A stretch of DNA of 64,000 bases from NCBI GenBank assembly GCA_948957135.1, contig CARDBT010000008.1, positions 1 to 64,000 on the forward strand, written 5' to 3'. How positions within the stretch are numbered: the first letter of the stretch is position 1; each line of letters begins with the position of its first letter. The notes under the pieces were generated by a model. The model had not been told where the DNA came from. It worked only from the letters and a program-made list of their open reading frames with translations, and did not search any database. This stretch comes from COE1 sp910588595 (GTDB lineage: Bacteria > Bacillota > Clostridia > Lachnospirales > Lachnospiraceae). This document shows positions 44,479-52,762 of the stretch, in pieces. The translations under genes were made by a program, and so were the position numbers.

Positions 44479-44817
44479 ATGGTCAGTCGGTTTGTGTTGG
44501 TCATGTTCTTATCAGTGATAACGGCATCGATATCACAGGTTCTGTTGAAAAAGAGTGCGCTCAGGTCGTACGATACTGTTGTAAAAGAATATTTGAACCC
44601 CTATGTCTTCAGCGGTTATGGGCTTTTGTTGGTGTCCATGTTCCTGACAGTTTATGCATATAGCGGAATGGATTACAAGAATGGCCCCGTCATTGAGTCG
44701 ATGGGAAACGTGGTCGTGCTGATCCTGGGGTATTTTGTGTTCGGAGAGCGGATCAGCATCAGGAAAATGGCAGGGATCATGTGCATTATCACAGGGATCG
44801 TTGTTTTTTATCTGTAG
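44479..44817 (+). CDS. EamA/SMR-type small membrane transporter, subunit 2
   Basis: A 112-residue four-helix protein with SQVLLKKSALR in helix 1, GPVIESMGNVVV in helix 3 and FGERISIRKMAGI before helix 4, typical of half-sized DMT proteins. The ATG at 44479 follows GGAGGGAG, one base after the first subunit's stop. Probable heterodimer with subunit 1. It is the last gene before a new promoter. Confidence 0.78.
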   Translation: MVSRFVLVMFLSVITASISQVLLKKSALRSYDTVVKEYLNPYVFSGYGLLLVSMFLTVYAYSGMDYKNGPVIESMGNVVVLILGYFVFGERISIRKMAGIMCIITGIVVFYL

Positions 44818-44868
44818 CGATGTCAGGGATCTGCATGTTTTTTTGAAAGTTGTTTTTGCAAAAATATG

Positions 44869-44897
44869 TTGAGGGATGGTAGATGCTCTGCTATAAT
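44869..44897 (+). promoter_or_regulatory. sigma-A promoter before the acidic-repeat GH25 gene
   Basis: TTGAGG (44869-44874), a 17-base spacer and TATAAT (44892-44897). Transcription would start near 44904, giving a leader of about 185 bases before ATG 45091. Confidence 0.7.
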
Positions 44898-44919
44898 TGT
44901 AACGTTAACAGGCGATAGC

Positions 44920-45055
44920 GATCTGTGGGAGAATAGCTCCGAAGAAATCACCGGTGCGATCGGCATCCGTAATTTCCCACAGATCCTTAGATAGTTGGAT
45001 AACCTCTCGGAATCTCCGTACACATGCTATTGCAGTAGATTCCGTAAGTCTATCT
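44920..45055 (+). ncRNA. structured 5' leader with two consecutive stem domains (riboswitch candidate)
   Basis: Domain 1: GATCTGTGGGA (44920-44930) pairs perfectly with TCCCACAGATC (44975-44985) and encloses an inner CGGTGC/GCATCCG hairpin. Domain 2: AGATAG (44989-44994) pairs with CTATCT (45050-45055) and encloses CGGAATCT (45008-45015) paired with AGATTCCG (45037-45044). In both domains the inner stem ends in CCGTAA just before the outer closing strand. Domain 2 ends eight bases before the AGGAGG. I could not match it to a riboswitch class I know (c-di-GMP, c-di-AMP, glycine, SAM, TPP, T-box were considered). Confidence 0.45.
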
Positions 45056-45090
45056 GGTGCAGAAGGAGGATGCCATTTGGCAGAAACAGA

Positions 45091-48000
45091 ATGAAGAAGA
45101 AAACATTAGGATCACATGGCAGAGGCAAAAGAAGAACAGTAAAATATACTGATGAATATATAGAAGACGTTTATGAGGAGGATCTGACAGAGCAGGGGGA
45201 TGCGGCGGCTGACACTGACAGCGGAGATGATGAGTATATTGTTGCGTATTCAAGTGAGCGTGACGCGCATGAAGACTATGTTTCGGAGCAGATGCAGGAG
45301 TATGACGAGTCGGATGGTTATGAAGAACAGCAGGACTATGATGAGTCAGAAAATTATGAAGAACAGCAGGACTATGATGAGACAGAGAGCTATGATGGAT
45401 CGCAGGAGTACGATGAGGCGTCGGACTATGACGAGCAGCAGGAATATGATGAGTCAGAAAACTATGATGAATCACAGGAGTATGATGAGGCGGAAGATTA
45501 TGAAGAACAGCAGGACTATGACAAGTTAGTAAATTATGAAGCAGAAAAGGGTATCGATCTGTCTGCTACCGTGAAGATCGATATTGAGATCTTTGATCCG
45601 GCAAAAGAAGAGTCGTTGTACAGTACCGGGGAAATTGACATGGGACTCTATGTGTCGGATGATGATGTGGAGGATACACAGAACGATCACGAAAATGAGC
45701 AAGAGTACCTTTATGAGGACGGTGCGGTACAGTACTATGCATCTGACGAATATTTTGATGATGAGTACATCAATGAGTATGCAAATGAGTATGCGAGTGA
45801 AGAATATGCTGAGGAGACGTACTATGATGATGAGTACAATGACGATGACTACATAGAAGAAGTGTATGACAGTGAGGTGTATGATGAGGATTCTTTTGAC
45901 ATTGCATACGGTGATTTTGCAGATGAATACGAGAGCGATGCCGTGTTGTTCGAGGACGACGGAGTGGAGGAGCCACTTGATCTGTGGCAGAGAGTAAAGG
46001 TACACCTGGGGCACCTGACGGCATTTGATGCAGTCCTTGCATCGACAGGCGTTGTTGTCCTGGCTGCAGCTTTTGTGATCCTGAGCATGTTCCTGCAGTC
46101 TAGACAGACCAACAAGCAGATCGAAGCGCTCGCTCCTCTGGGGGTCGAACTCAAGGAGATAGGGGTAGCAGGCGGCGACGGATTGTTGTCCATGGCAGAT
46201 GCGGCACTTGCGGGGAACTTTGCACAGACACCGGACCAGGAGGAACTCCCATCGGAGGAGGTATCGCAGCCTGAGGTGGTCGACACGCCGGACTCGGGCA
46301 GGGTGAGTGTCGATTTTGTGTCTGTGGAAAAAGATCTAAAGATCCGTTTTACGGATGTCAATACAGGGGAACTGATCACTGGGATGGCATTTGAGGTGAC
46401 ATTGACGAACGCAAAGGGAAAACAGCTCATCCTCACAGACGATGACATGGATGGGATCATCTATGCACAGAATGTGAACGCCGGGGTGTTTGACGCAGTC
46501 ATAGCTTCGACGGATAGATACAAATTCCCGACAGTGGCACAGCAGGTTACAGTCAAGGACAAGGTCGAGTATGTGGTGATCAATGTGCAGGATGAGGTAA
46601 AGACAGAGAAGCAGATCGACGTGGTAGTCGAGGATACGGAGAAAAATGTCGCGCCAGTGGAGGAGGAAGTGCTCAAAGATACTGTTGAGTGGGTGGAATC
46701 GACCAAGACACCCGTGAGCGGCACAGAGAGTTATCTGCTGGTGGATAAAAACACGATCGCGGATCCAGCACAGCTTTCTAAGGCAGCGGCGAGAATGCTT
46801 TTTGATACCCTAAATGTCACGCTCGACCCATCCAGTGCGACATTGAGTGTGGGGGCCAGCATTGATTTGAAAGGGTCTGAGTTTGTCAACAAGACAGAGG
46901 GAGATATCGAGTATCAATACACAACCGAATGGAAAAGCTCAAATGACAGCACTGCGTCGGTGAGCGGCGGAAAGGTGACAGCAAAGGCGGCTGGGGAAGC
47001 GGTTATCACGTATACGGTCACAAGAAAAACGATCACAACGACGTATGAGCAGAAGGAGCCTGTCGAGGAGATTGTAATCATACCTTCTGCGGAGTACCTA
47101 GAGCCATCTGATCCTGCTGAAAAGGAGAAATATAAGGCGGTTGTGGATGAGCAGGGCAACATAACAGGCTATGAATATAAGAAGGTGACGGAGCAGGAGC
47201 CGGAGAAAAAGACGAGTGAGACGAGCGAGAGCGCCAGTGCGGAGTGCAGGATCACAGTGGAGCCTGCAAAGATCACATCCGGCAGTCTCGAATTGGTCAG
47301 GAGTGCGGACAGCTGTGCAGTTGGCGCGACACTGACTGTGAAACCGGCAAAGCTGGTGTACACGAAGCAGGATGGGACTACAGAGACGCTCACAGGCAAT
47401 TTTCCTGCCATCGCGTGGGAGAGTGCCGACAAGGCGGTCGCGACCGTCGGGACAGACGGTGTCGTGACAGGCGTGAAACCGGGAAAAGTACATATCACAG
47501 GCAGGGTGACGGGCGTCAACGGGGCGGACGGCAAGGAGCTGGATATCAGATGCAGTGTGGAGATCAGTGTTACCGAGGCGGCGGACCTTGCGATCTCCCT
47601 TGATCGGACAAGCGATGTATATATCGCGGTAGGCGGCTCGACAACCATCGTGGCAACCGTATCGAATTATCAGTCGGACGCAGGCGTGACATGGGAGTCC
47701 TCCGACAAGAATGTCGCCACGGTCGATGAGAAAGGTGTCGTGACCGGTGTGGCAGCAGGAAGTGTCAAGATCACAGCGACAACAAAGGAAAAGGATAAGA
47801 GCGGAAATCAGAAGCAGGCGACCTGTGTTGTGACGATCAATTCCAATGCGGCTTCCGACACGACGACAAAGCTCAAGGACAAAAACGGAAATCAGATATA
47901 TATTAAGAATGCGGACGGAAGCTACAGGGAGGCTGTCCATGCAGACTACTACAGCAGCACCGAATTTTATATCGCAGCGCAGGCAAACTATGTATATACA

Positions 48001-48726
48001 GGCTGGCAGACGATCGAGGGAAAGACGTATTACTATGACAAGAACGGAAATGCTGTGAAGGGTACGCAGATCATCCAGGGAGTTACATACAATTTTGGCG
48101 AGGACGGCTCGATCGCGACAAAAGTCAACGGGTCGACGTTCGGCATCGATGTGTCCCGGCACAATGGAACGATCGACTGGAATGCGGTCAAGGCATCGGG
48201 CGTCGATTATGTCATTATCCGCTGTGGCTACAGAGGATCTTCCACAGGTGCACTCATCGAGGACCAGAATTTCAAGACGAACATCAAGGGTGCCACGGCA
48301 GCCGGCCTGAAAGTGGGTGTGTATGTATTTTCACAGGCAGTCGACGAAGTCGAGGCTGTCAAGGAGGCATCGCTGGCGGTGAGCCTTGTAAAGGGATACA
48401 ACCTCACCTATCCTATCTTTATCGATACGGAGGAGAGCGGAGGAAGGGCTGACAAGATCGACAAGGCGACGCGCACCGCAGTGGTGAATGCGTTCTGCCA
48501 GACGGTTGCAAGTGCAGGATACCAGCCGGGGATCTATGCATCAAAAACATGGTTTGAGGACAAACTGAATATGAGCGGGGTCAGCAGCTGCCGCATATGG
48601 CTTGCACAGTATTCCGCAGAGCCTACGTACAGCGGCAAATACGATCTGTGGCAGTATTCGAGCAAGGGAAAGATCAGCGGAATCAAAACAGATGTCGACC
48701 TGAACTATAGTTATACAGGATATTAG
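45091..48726 (+). CDS. membrane-anchored GH25 lysozyme with acidic Tyr-rich cytoplasmic repeats and Ig-like domains
   Basis: A 1211-residue type II membrane protein. Residues 1-300 are very acidic, including about six 12-residue Tyr/Asp/Glu/Gln repeats at roughly 75-146. One membrane helix lies at about 311-336. Outside the membrane come a Cna-B-like domain (about 410-500), two to three bacterial Ig-like (Big2) domains (about 570-920; WESADKAVATV, WESSDKNVATV), a cell-wall-binding repeat (about 963-1005; GWQTIEGKTYYYDKNG) and a GH25 muramidase (1015-1207; GIDVSRHNGTIDW, YPIFIDTEE). It should cleave peptidoglycan. Start: AGGAGG ends directly before an in-frame ATG at 45070, so ATG 45091 is preferred, overlapping a 5-codon TTG mini-frame. 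A smaller GH25 relative lies at 50862. Confidence 0.85.
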   Translation: MKKKTLGSHGRGKRRTVKYTDEYIEDVYEEDLTEQGDAAADTDSGDDEYIVAYSSERDAHEDYVSEQMQEYDESDGYEEQQDYDESENYEEQQDYDETESYDGSQEYDEASDYDEQQEYDESENYDESQEYDEAEDYEEQQDYDKLVNYEAEKGIDLSATVKIDIEIFDPAKEESLYSTGEIDMGLYVSDDDVEDTQNDHENEQEYLYEDGAVQYYASDEYFDDEYINEYANEYASEEYAEETYYDDEYNDDDYIEEVYDSEVYDEDSFDIAYGDFADEYESDAVLFEDDGVEEPLDLWQRVKVHLGHLTAFDAVLASTGVVVLAAAFVILSMFLQSRQTNKQIEALAPLGVELKEIGVAGGDGLLSMADAALAGNFAQTPDQEELPSEEVSQPEVVDTPDSGRVSVDFVSVEKDLKIRFTDVNTGELITGMAFEVTLTNAKGKQLILTDDDMDGIIYAQNVNAGVFDAVIASTDRYKFPTVAQQVTVKDKVEYVVINVQDEVKTEKQIDVVVEDTEKNVAPVEEEVLKDTVEWVESTKTPVSGTESYLLVDKNTIADPAQLSKAAARMLFDTLNVTLDPSSATLSVGASIDLKGSEFVNKTEGDIEYQYTTEWKSSNDSTASVSGGKVTAKAAGEAVITYTVTRKTITTTYEQKEPVEEIVIIPSAEYLEPSDPAEKEKYKAVVDEQGNITGYEYKKVTEQEPEKKTSETSESASAECRITVEPAKITSGSLELVRSADSCAVGATLTVKPAKLVYTKQDGTTETLTGNFPAIAWESADKAVATVGTDGVVTGVKPGKVHITGRVTGVNGADGKELDIRCSVEISVTEAADLAISLDRTSDVYIAVGGSTTIVATVSNYQSDAGVTWESSDKNVATVDEKGVVTGVAAGSVKITATTKEKDKSGNQKQATCVVTINSNAASDTTTKLKDKNGNQIYIKNADGSYREAVHADYYSSTEFYIAAQANYVYTGWQTIEGKTYYYDKNGNAVKGTQIIQGVTYNFGEDGSIATKVNGSTFGIDVSRHNGTIDWNAVKASGVDYVIIRCGYRGSSTGALIEDQNFKTNIKGATAAGLKVGVYVFSQAVDEVEAVKEASLAVSLVKGYNLTYPIFIDTEESGGRADKIDKATRTAVVNAFCQTVASAGYQPGIYASKTWFEDKLNMSGVSSCRIWLAQYSAEPTYSGKYDLWQYSSKGKISGIKTDVDLNYSYTGY

Positions 48727-48728
48727 GG

Positions 48729-48757
48729 TTGCGTTATTTCTGATTTTAGGATAAAAT
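48729..48757 (+). promoter_or_regulatory. possible sigma-A promoter before rfbB
   Basis: TTGCGT (48729-48734), 17 bases, TAAAAT (48752-48757), 40 bases upstream of rfbB. Confidence 0.45.
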
Positions 48758-48796
48758 GAAGTATATGATTAAAAATCTTGTGGAGGTATATATTTG

Positions 48797-49873
48797 ATGA
48801 GAACTTATTTGGTGACTGGCGGTGCGGGCTTTATCGGATCGAACTACATTCATTATATGTTTCGGAAATATGATAACGAGATCAGGATCATCAATGTCGA
48901 TGCCCTGACCTATGCCGGTAATCTCGAGAATCTCAAGGAGATCGAAAACAGGGATAACTATACATTTGTCAAGGCGGATATCACGGACAAGGAAGCGATC
49001 GCAAAGATCTTTGCGGAGAACGATATCGACAGGGTGGTCCATTTTGCGGCGGAGAGCCACGTGGACAGGAGCATTAAGGATCCGGAGGTCTTTGTGCGGA
49101 CAAATGTGCTGGGCACCGCAGTGATGCTCAACTGTGCCAAGGAGGCATGGGAACTTCCCGATGGCAGTTTTAAGGCAGATAAGAAGTTCCTTCACGTGTC
49201 GACGGATGAGGTGTACGGATCCCTTGAGGAAGATGGCGGGTATTTTTATGAGACAACCCCGTATGCGCCGCACAGTCCGTACTCTGCGAGCAAGGCGTCC
49301 TCGGACATGCTTGTGAGATCCTACATGGACACATATCAGTTCCCGGCAAATATCACGAACTGTTCAAACAATTACGGCCCATATCAGTTTCCGGAGAAAT
49401 TTATCCCGCTGGTCATCAACAATGCCCTGCAGGGAAAGAATCTCCCGGTGTACGGCGATGGCAAAAATGTGCGGGACTGGCTCTATGTTGAGGACCATGC
49501 AAAGGCGATCGACATGGTACAGGAGAAGGGCAGGTTGTTTGAGACTTATAATATCGGAGGACATAACGAGAAGCAGAACATTGAGATCATCAATATCATC
49601 CTCGATACACTTCAGGAGCAGCTTGCGGATGATGACCCGAGGAAGAAGCTGGTATCCAGGGATCTGATCACATATGTCGAGGACAGAAAAGGCCACGATA
49701 GACGTTATGCGATCGCGCCGGACAAGATCAAGGCGGAGATCGGCTGGGAGCCGGAGACGATGTTCCGGGAGGGCATCAGGCAGACGATCCAGTGGTATTT
49801 TGAGCACGAGGATTGGATGAAGAATGCGACGAGCGGCGATTACCAGAAATATTATGCTGAGATGTACAAATAA
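48797..49873 (+). CDS. rfbB: dTDP-glucose 4,6-dehydratase
   Basis: A 358-residue extended SDR, second enzyme of dTDP-L-rhamnose synthesis. It has VTGGAGFIGSNYI, HFAAESHVDRS, STDEVYGSLEE with the catalytic Asp-Glu, YSASKASSDM (YxxxK) and NNYGPYQFPEK, all diagnostic for RmlB. ATG 48797 follows GGAGG by ten bases. A 129-base gap with a GGGAACG/CGTTCCC hairpin (49896-49929) separates it from rfbA. Confidence 0.96.
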   Translation: MRTYLVTGGAGFIGSNYIHYMFRKYDNEIRIINVDALTYAGNLENLKEIENRDNYTFVKADITDKEAIAKIFAENDIDRVVHFAAESHVDRSIKDPEVFVRTNVLGTAVMLNCAKEAWELPDGSFKADKKFLHVSTDEVYGSLEEDGGYFYETTPYAPHSPYSASKASSDMLVRSYMDTYQFPANITNCSNNYGPYQFPEKFIPLVINNALQGKNLPVYGDGKNVRDWLYVEDHAKAIDMVQEKGRLFETYNIGGHNEKQNIEIINIILDTLQEQLADDDPRKKLVSRDLITYVEDRKGHDRRYAIAPDKIKAEIGWEPETMFREGIRQTIQWYFEHEDWMKNATSGDYQKYYAEMYK

Positions 49874-50002
49874 TTTTAGAGCATGATCCTTAATAGGGAA
49901 CGTCAGTACCACAGGGTAGGGGCGTTCCCACTTTGGCATATGATGAACAGGGGCAAACAGCGCCTGTGCGATGAATAATAAATAAAAAGGAGCGGACGAT
50001 CA

Positions 50003-50872
50003 ATGAAAGGAATTATACTAGCAGGAGGTTCTGGCACAAGGCTTTATCCGCTGACAAAGGCGATCTCAAAGCAGATCATGCCAGTCTATGACAAGCCGAT
50101 GATCTATTACCCGTTGTCGACGTTGATGCTTGCGGGGATCAGGGATATCCTGATCATATCGACGCCGCGCGATCTCCCGGTGTTTGAGGAGTTGTTCGGA
50201 ACGGGAGAACAGCTTGGACTTCACATGGAATATGCAGTGCAGGAGCAGCCAAGAGGGCTTGCGGATGCGTTTATCATCGGCGCGGACTTTATCGGAGAGG
50301 ACTCCGTGGCGCTGGTGCTTGGCGACAATATCTTTTACGGGCAGAGCTTTTCAAGACTGCTGCAGCGCGTTGCGGCAAAGGAGAGCGGCGCTACGATATT
50401 CGGATATTATGTGCGTGACCCGAGGGAGTATGGTGTCGTGGAATTTGACAAGGACGGAAAGGCGATCTCCATCGAGGAAAAGCCGGAGAAACCCAAGAGC
50501 AACTACGCAGTGCCGGGACTTTACTTCTATGACAATGACGTTGTGGAGATCGCCAGAAACGTAAAGCCATCTGCGCGCGGGGAGATTGAGATCACGAGCA
50601 TCAACAATGAGTATCTGCGGCGCGGAACGCTCACAGTTGAGACGATGGGCCGTGGTTTTGCATGGCTCGATACAGGAAATCATGACTCACTTCTCGACGC
50701 CGCGGACTTTGTCTGTGCGTTTCAGAAGCGGCAGGGGCTTTACATTTCCTGCATTGAGGAGATCGCATATAAGAGGGGCTTTATCACCAAGGAGGAGCTG
50801 TTGAAGCTCGCGGAGCCGTTGATGAAGACGGATTACGGAAAATATCTTGTAGAGGTAGCCAATGGACTTTAA
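50003..50872 (+). CDS. rfbA: glucose-1-phosphate thymidylyltransferase
   Basis: A 289-residue RmlA that makes dTDP-glucose from dTTP and glucose-1-phosphate. Motifs: KGIILAGGSGTRLYPLT, SKQIMPVYDKPMIYYP, the LGDNIFYG metal/nucleotide site, VEFDKDGKAISIEEKP and WLDTGNHDSLLDA. Length is normal. The second GH25 gene begins inside its last 11 bases, tying lysozyme and dTDP-sugar production into one transcript. The phosphoglucomutase at the window end could supply glucose-1-phosphate. Confidence 0.97.
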   Translation: MKGIILAGGSGTRLYPLTKAISKQIMPVYDKPMIYYPLSTLMLAGIRDILIISTPRDLPVFEELFGTGEQLGLHMEYAVQEQPRGLADAFIIGADFIGEDSVALVLGDNIFYGQSFSRLLQRVAAKESGATIFGYYVRDPREYGVVEFDKDGKAISIEEKPEKPKSNYAVPGLYFYDNDVVEIARNVKPSARGEIEITSINNEYLRRGTLTVETMGRGFAWLDTGNHDSLLDAADFVCAFQKRQGLYISCIEEIAYKRGFITKEELLKLAEPLMKTDYGKYLVEVANGL

Positions 50873-52175
50873 GGGAAAGAAGATCGGGATACTGTTTGTG
50901 TTGTGTTCACTGCTAGCCGTCATGACAGCTGTGGCGGCGGTAAATTACAGCAGGCTTATGGGAAAAAGTTCCAATCCTGCAGCTGACAGCAATGCAGACA
51001 GTGATTTCCATCAGATCATAGAAGCGGACGGAAAAGTGCACGGTGCTGATCTATCAGCGTTTATGAGGGACAGTGATTTCTTTGATGCTGAGGTGCCGGG
51101 CAGTTCCGGTCAGGGTACATATGATGAGGTCGATGAAAACGGTGACACTGTGCGCAGTCTCACTGTGCTGGCAAGTTCTGTGGAGCGCGATATCAGGGTC
51201 AAGATCGTTGACGACCAGGGTGATGTGGTATCGGGGGAAGAATTTGCCGTGGAGGTTGTGGACACAGGCGTGTATGTCGATGACGACAAGGATGGTATTA
51301 TATTAATATCAGACATAAAGCCCGGAGAATACAAGGTCTCTTTGAATGAGCGGCAAGGTTTCAATGTCCCGGAATCCCCTGTCAATGTCAGGGTGAAATC
51401 CATTGTGTCCTATACCGTTATCGATGATATTGACCTTTTTGTGCACGCGGAGTCAGAGATTGATATCCTCAAGGAGGACACGAAAGACAAGAAGATCGAC
51501 AGTGAGGACGAGGATGATTCTCAATATACCGCACTGCTTGATATGGACGAGGAGGACGAGCGTGAGAACGCCGTCAAGCTCGGGATCGATGTGTCAAAGT
51601 GGAACGGAGAGATCGACTGGGAGATCGTGAAAGCGGAGGGCGTGGATTTTGCGATCATACGCTGCGGTTACAGGGGTTCTTCCTCCGGCTGGCTGATCGA
51701 AGATCCGTTTTTTTACAAGAATCTGACAGGCGCGAAGAAGGCGGGGATAAAAGTCGGCTTATATTTCTTTACGCAGGCGGTCAACCCTGTGGAGGCAGTC
51801 GAGGAGGCAAGTATGGTAGTCTCCCTGCTCGGCGATACCGGGATCGATTATCCGGTGTTTATCGACATAGAGGGCGCTGGCGGAAACGGAAGGGCGGACA
51901 ATCTCGACGCAGCGGCGCGAACGGCGATAGCCAATGCATTCTGCCGGACGATACGAAATGCCGGACTGGATGCGGGGGTGTATTCAAGCCGCTACTGGTA
52001 TTACAACAATCTGATCGCAGATGAGCTGGAAACCTTAAGGATATGGCTTGCGGAGTACAGGGATACGCCGCTGTACACTGGGCGCTACGATATGTGGCAG
52101 TACACTTCGAGCGGCAGTGTCGCAGGGATCGAGGGAAGGGTTGACTTAAATGTCAGCTATCTGGGAATAGAATAA
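50862..52175 (+). CDS. membrane-anchored GH25 lysozyme, short form
   Basis: A 437-residue protein: short cytoplasmic end, one membrane helix (about 8-28), a Cna-B-like domain at about 95-195 (IKPGEYKVSL), an acidic linker, and a GH25 domain at 240-435 (GIDVSKWNGEIDW, IIRCGYRGSS, YPVFIDIEG). It repeats the order membrane anchor, Cna-B-like, GH25 of the 1211-residue protein, without Ig-like domains or acidic repeats, so the two are paralogues. It would open peptidoglycan locally, perhaps for glycan attachment or export. It overlaps rfbA by 11 bases and precedes rfbC by 20. Confidence 0.88.
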   Translation: MDFKGKKIGILFVLCSLLAVMTAVAAVNYSRLMGKSSNPAADSNADSDFHQIIEADGKVHGADLSAFMRDSDFFDAEVPGSSGQGTYDEVDENGDTVRSLTVLASSVERDIRVKIVDDQGDVVSGEEFAVEVVDTGVYVDDDKDGIILISDIKPGEYKVSLNERQGFNVPESPVNVRVKSIVSYTVIDDIDLFVHAESEIDILKEDTKDKKIDSEDEDDSQYTALLDMDEEDERENAVKLGIDVSKWNGEIDWEIVKAEGVDFAIIRCGYRGSSSGWLIEDPFFYKNLTGAKKAGIKVGLYFFTQAVNPVEAVEEASMVVSLLGDTGIDYPVFIDIEGAGGNGRADNLDAAARTAIANAFCRTIRNAGLDAGVYSSRYWYYNNLIADELETLRIWLAEYRDTPLYTGRYDMWQYTSSGSVAGIEGRVDLNVSYLGIE

Positions 52176-52195
52176 GGAAAGGAATTTGTGAAGAT

Positions 52196-52762
52196 ATGGG
52201 AAAGATTACAGTAGAGGAATGTGTTTCTGACGGGGTACTCATAGAGGGGCTCAAGGTGGTCACGCCGCAGGTAATGGGAGATAACAGGGGTTATTTTATG
52301 GAGACTTACAACTACAACGACTTCAAGGAGGCAGGTATCGATCAGGTTTTCGTGCAGGACAATCAGTCTGCATCTAAGAGAGGTGTCCTGAGAGGACTGC
52401 ACTTTCAGATCCAGTATCCCCAGGATAAGCTTGTCCGCGTTGTGCGCGGAGAAGTGTTTGACGTGGCAGTGGACATGCGGGAGGGCTCGAAAACATTTGG
52501 GAAATGGTTTGGCGTTGTCCTATCAGAGGAAAACAAGAAACAGTTTTTCGTACCCAAAAATTTTGCACATGGTTTTCTTGTGCTGTCTGAGTATGCGGAA
52601 TTTTGTTATAAGTGTTCTGACTTTTATCATCCGGATGATCAGGACGGACTGTTGTGGAGCGATCCCGATATCGGAGTGAAGTGGCCGATTCCAGAAGGAA
52701 TGGAGCTGATCCTTGCCGACAGGGATCTAAAATGGGGTGGAATAAAGGATTTTAAGCGATGA
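52196..52762 (+). CDS. rfbC: dTDP-4-dehydrorhamnose 3,5-epimerase
   Basis: A 188-residue cupin epimerase, third enzyme of the dTDP-rhamnose pathway. Typical features are DNRGYFMETY, QDNQSASKRGVLRGLHFQ with the catalytic histidine, VFDVAVDMREGS, FAHGFLVLS and the catalytic tyrosine region ECFY-like EFCYKCSDFY. It overlaps the exporter permease gene by four bases. No rfbD (reductase) is recognised in the window. Confidence 0.95.
   Translation: MGKITVEECVSDGVLIEGLKVVTPQVMGDNRGYFMETYNYNDFKEAGIDQVFVQDNQSASKRGVLRGLHFQIQYPQDKLVRVVRGEVFDVAVDMREGSKTFGKWFGVVLSEENKKQFFVPKNFAHGFLVLSEYAEFCYKCSDFYHPDDQDGLLWSDPDIGVKWPIPEGMELILADRDLKWGGIKDFKR

Noticed and set aside
44920..45055. Assignment of the leader to glycine, c-di-GMP, c-di-AMP, SAM, TPP, THF or T-box families
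   Set aside because: The conserved core sequences of those classes were looked for by eye and not found; only the two-stem layout is supported.
45300..45530. Regular repeats that might suggest a CRISPR array
   Set aside because: The 36-base periodic units are contiguous coding repeats without spacers and stay in frame.
47098..48162. Antisense open frame of 354 codons opposite the Ig-like domains
   Set aside because: Explained by repetitive sense codons; no ribosome site or domain seen.
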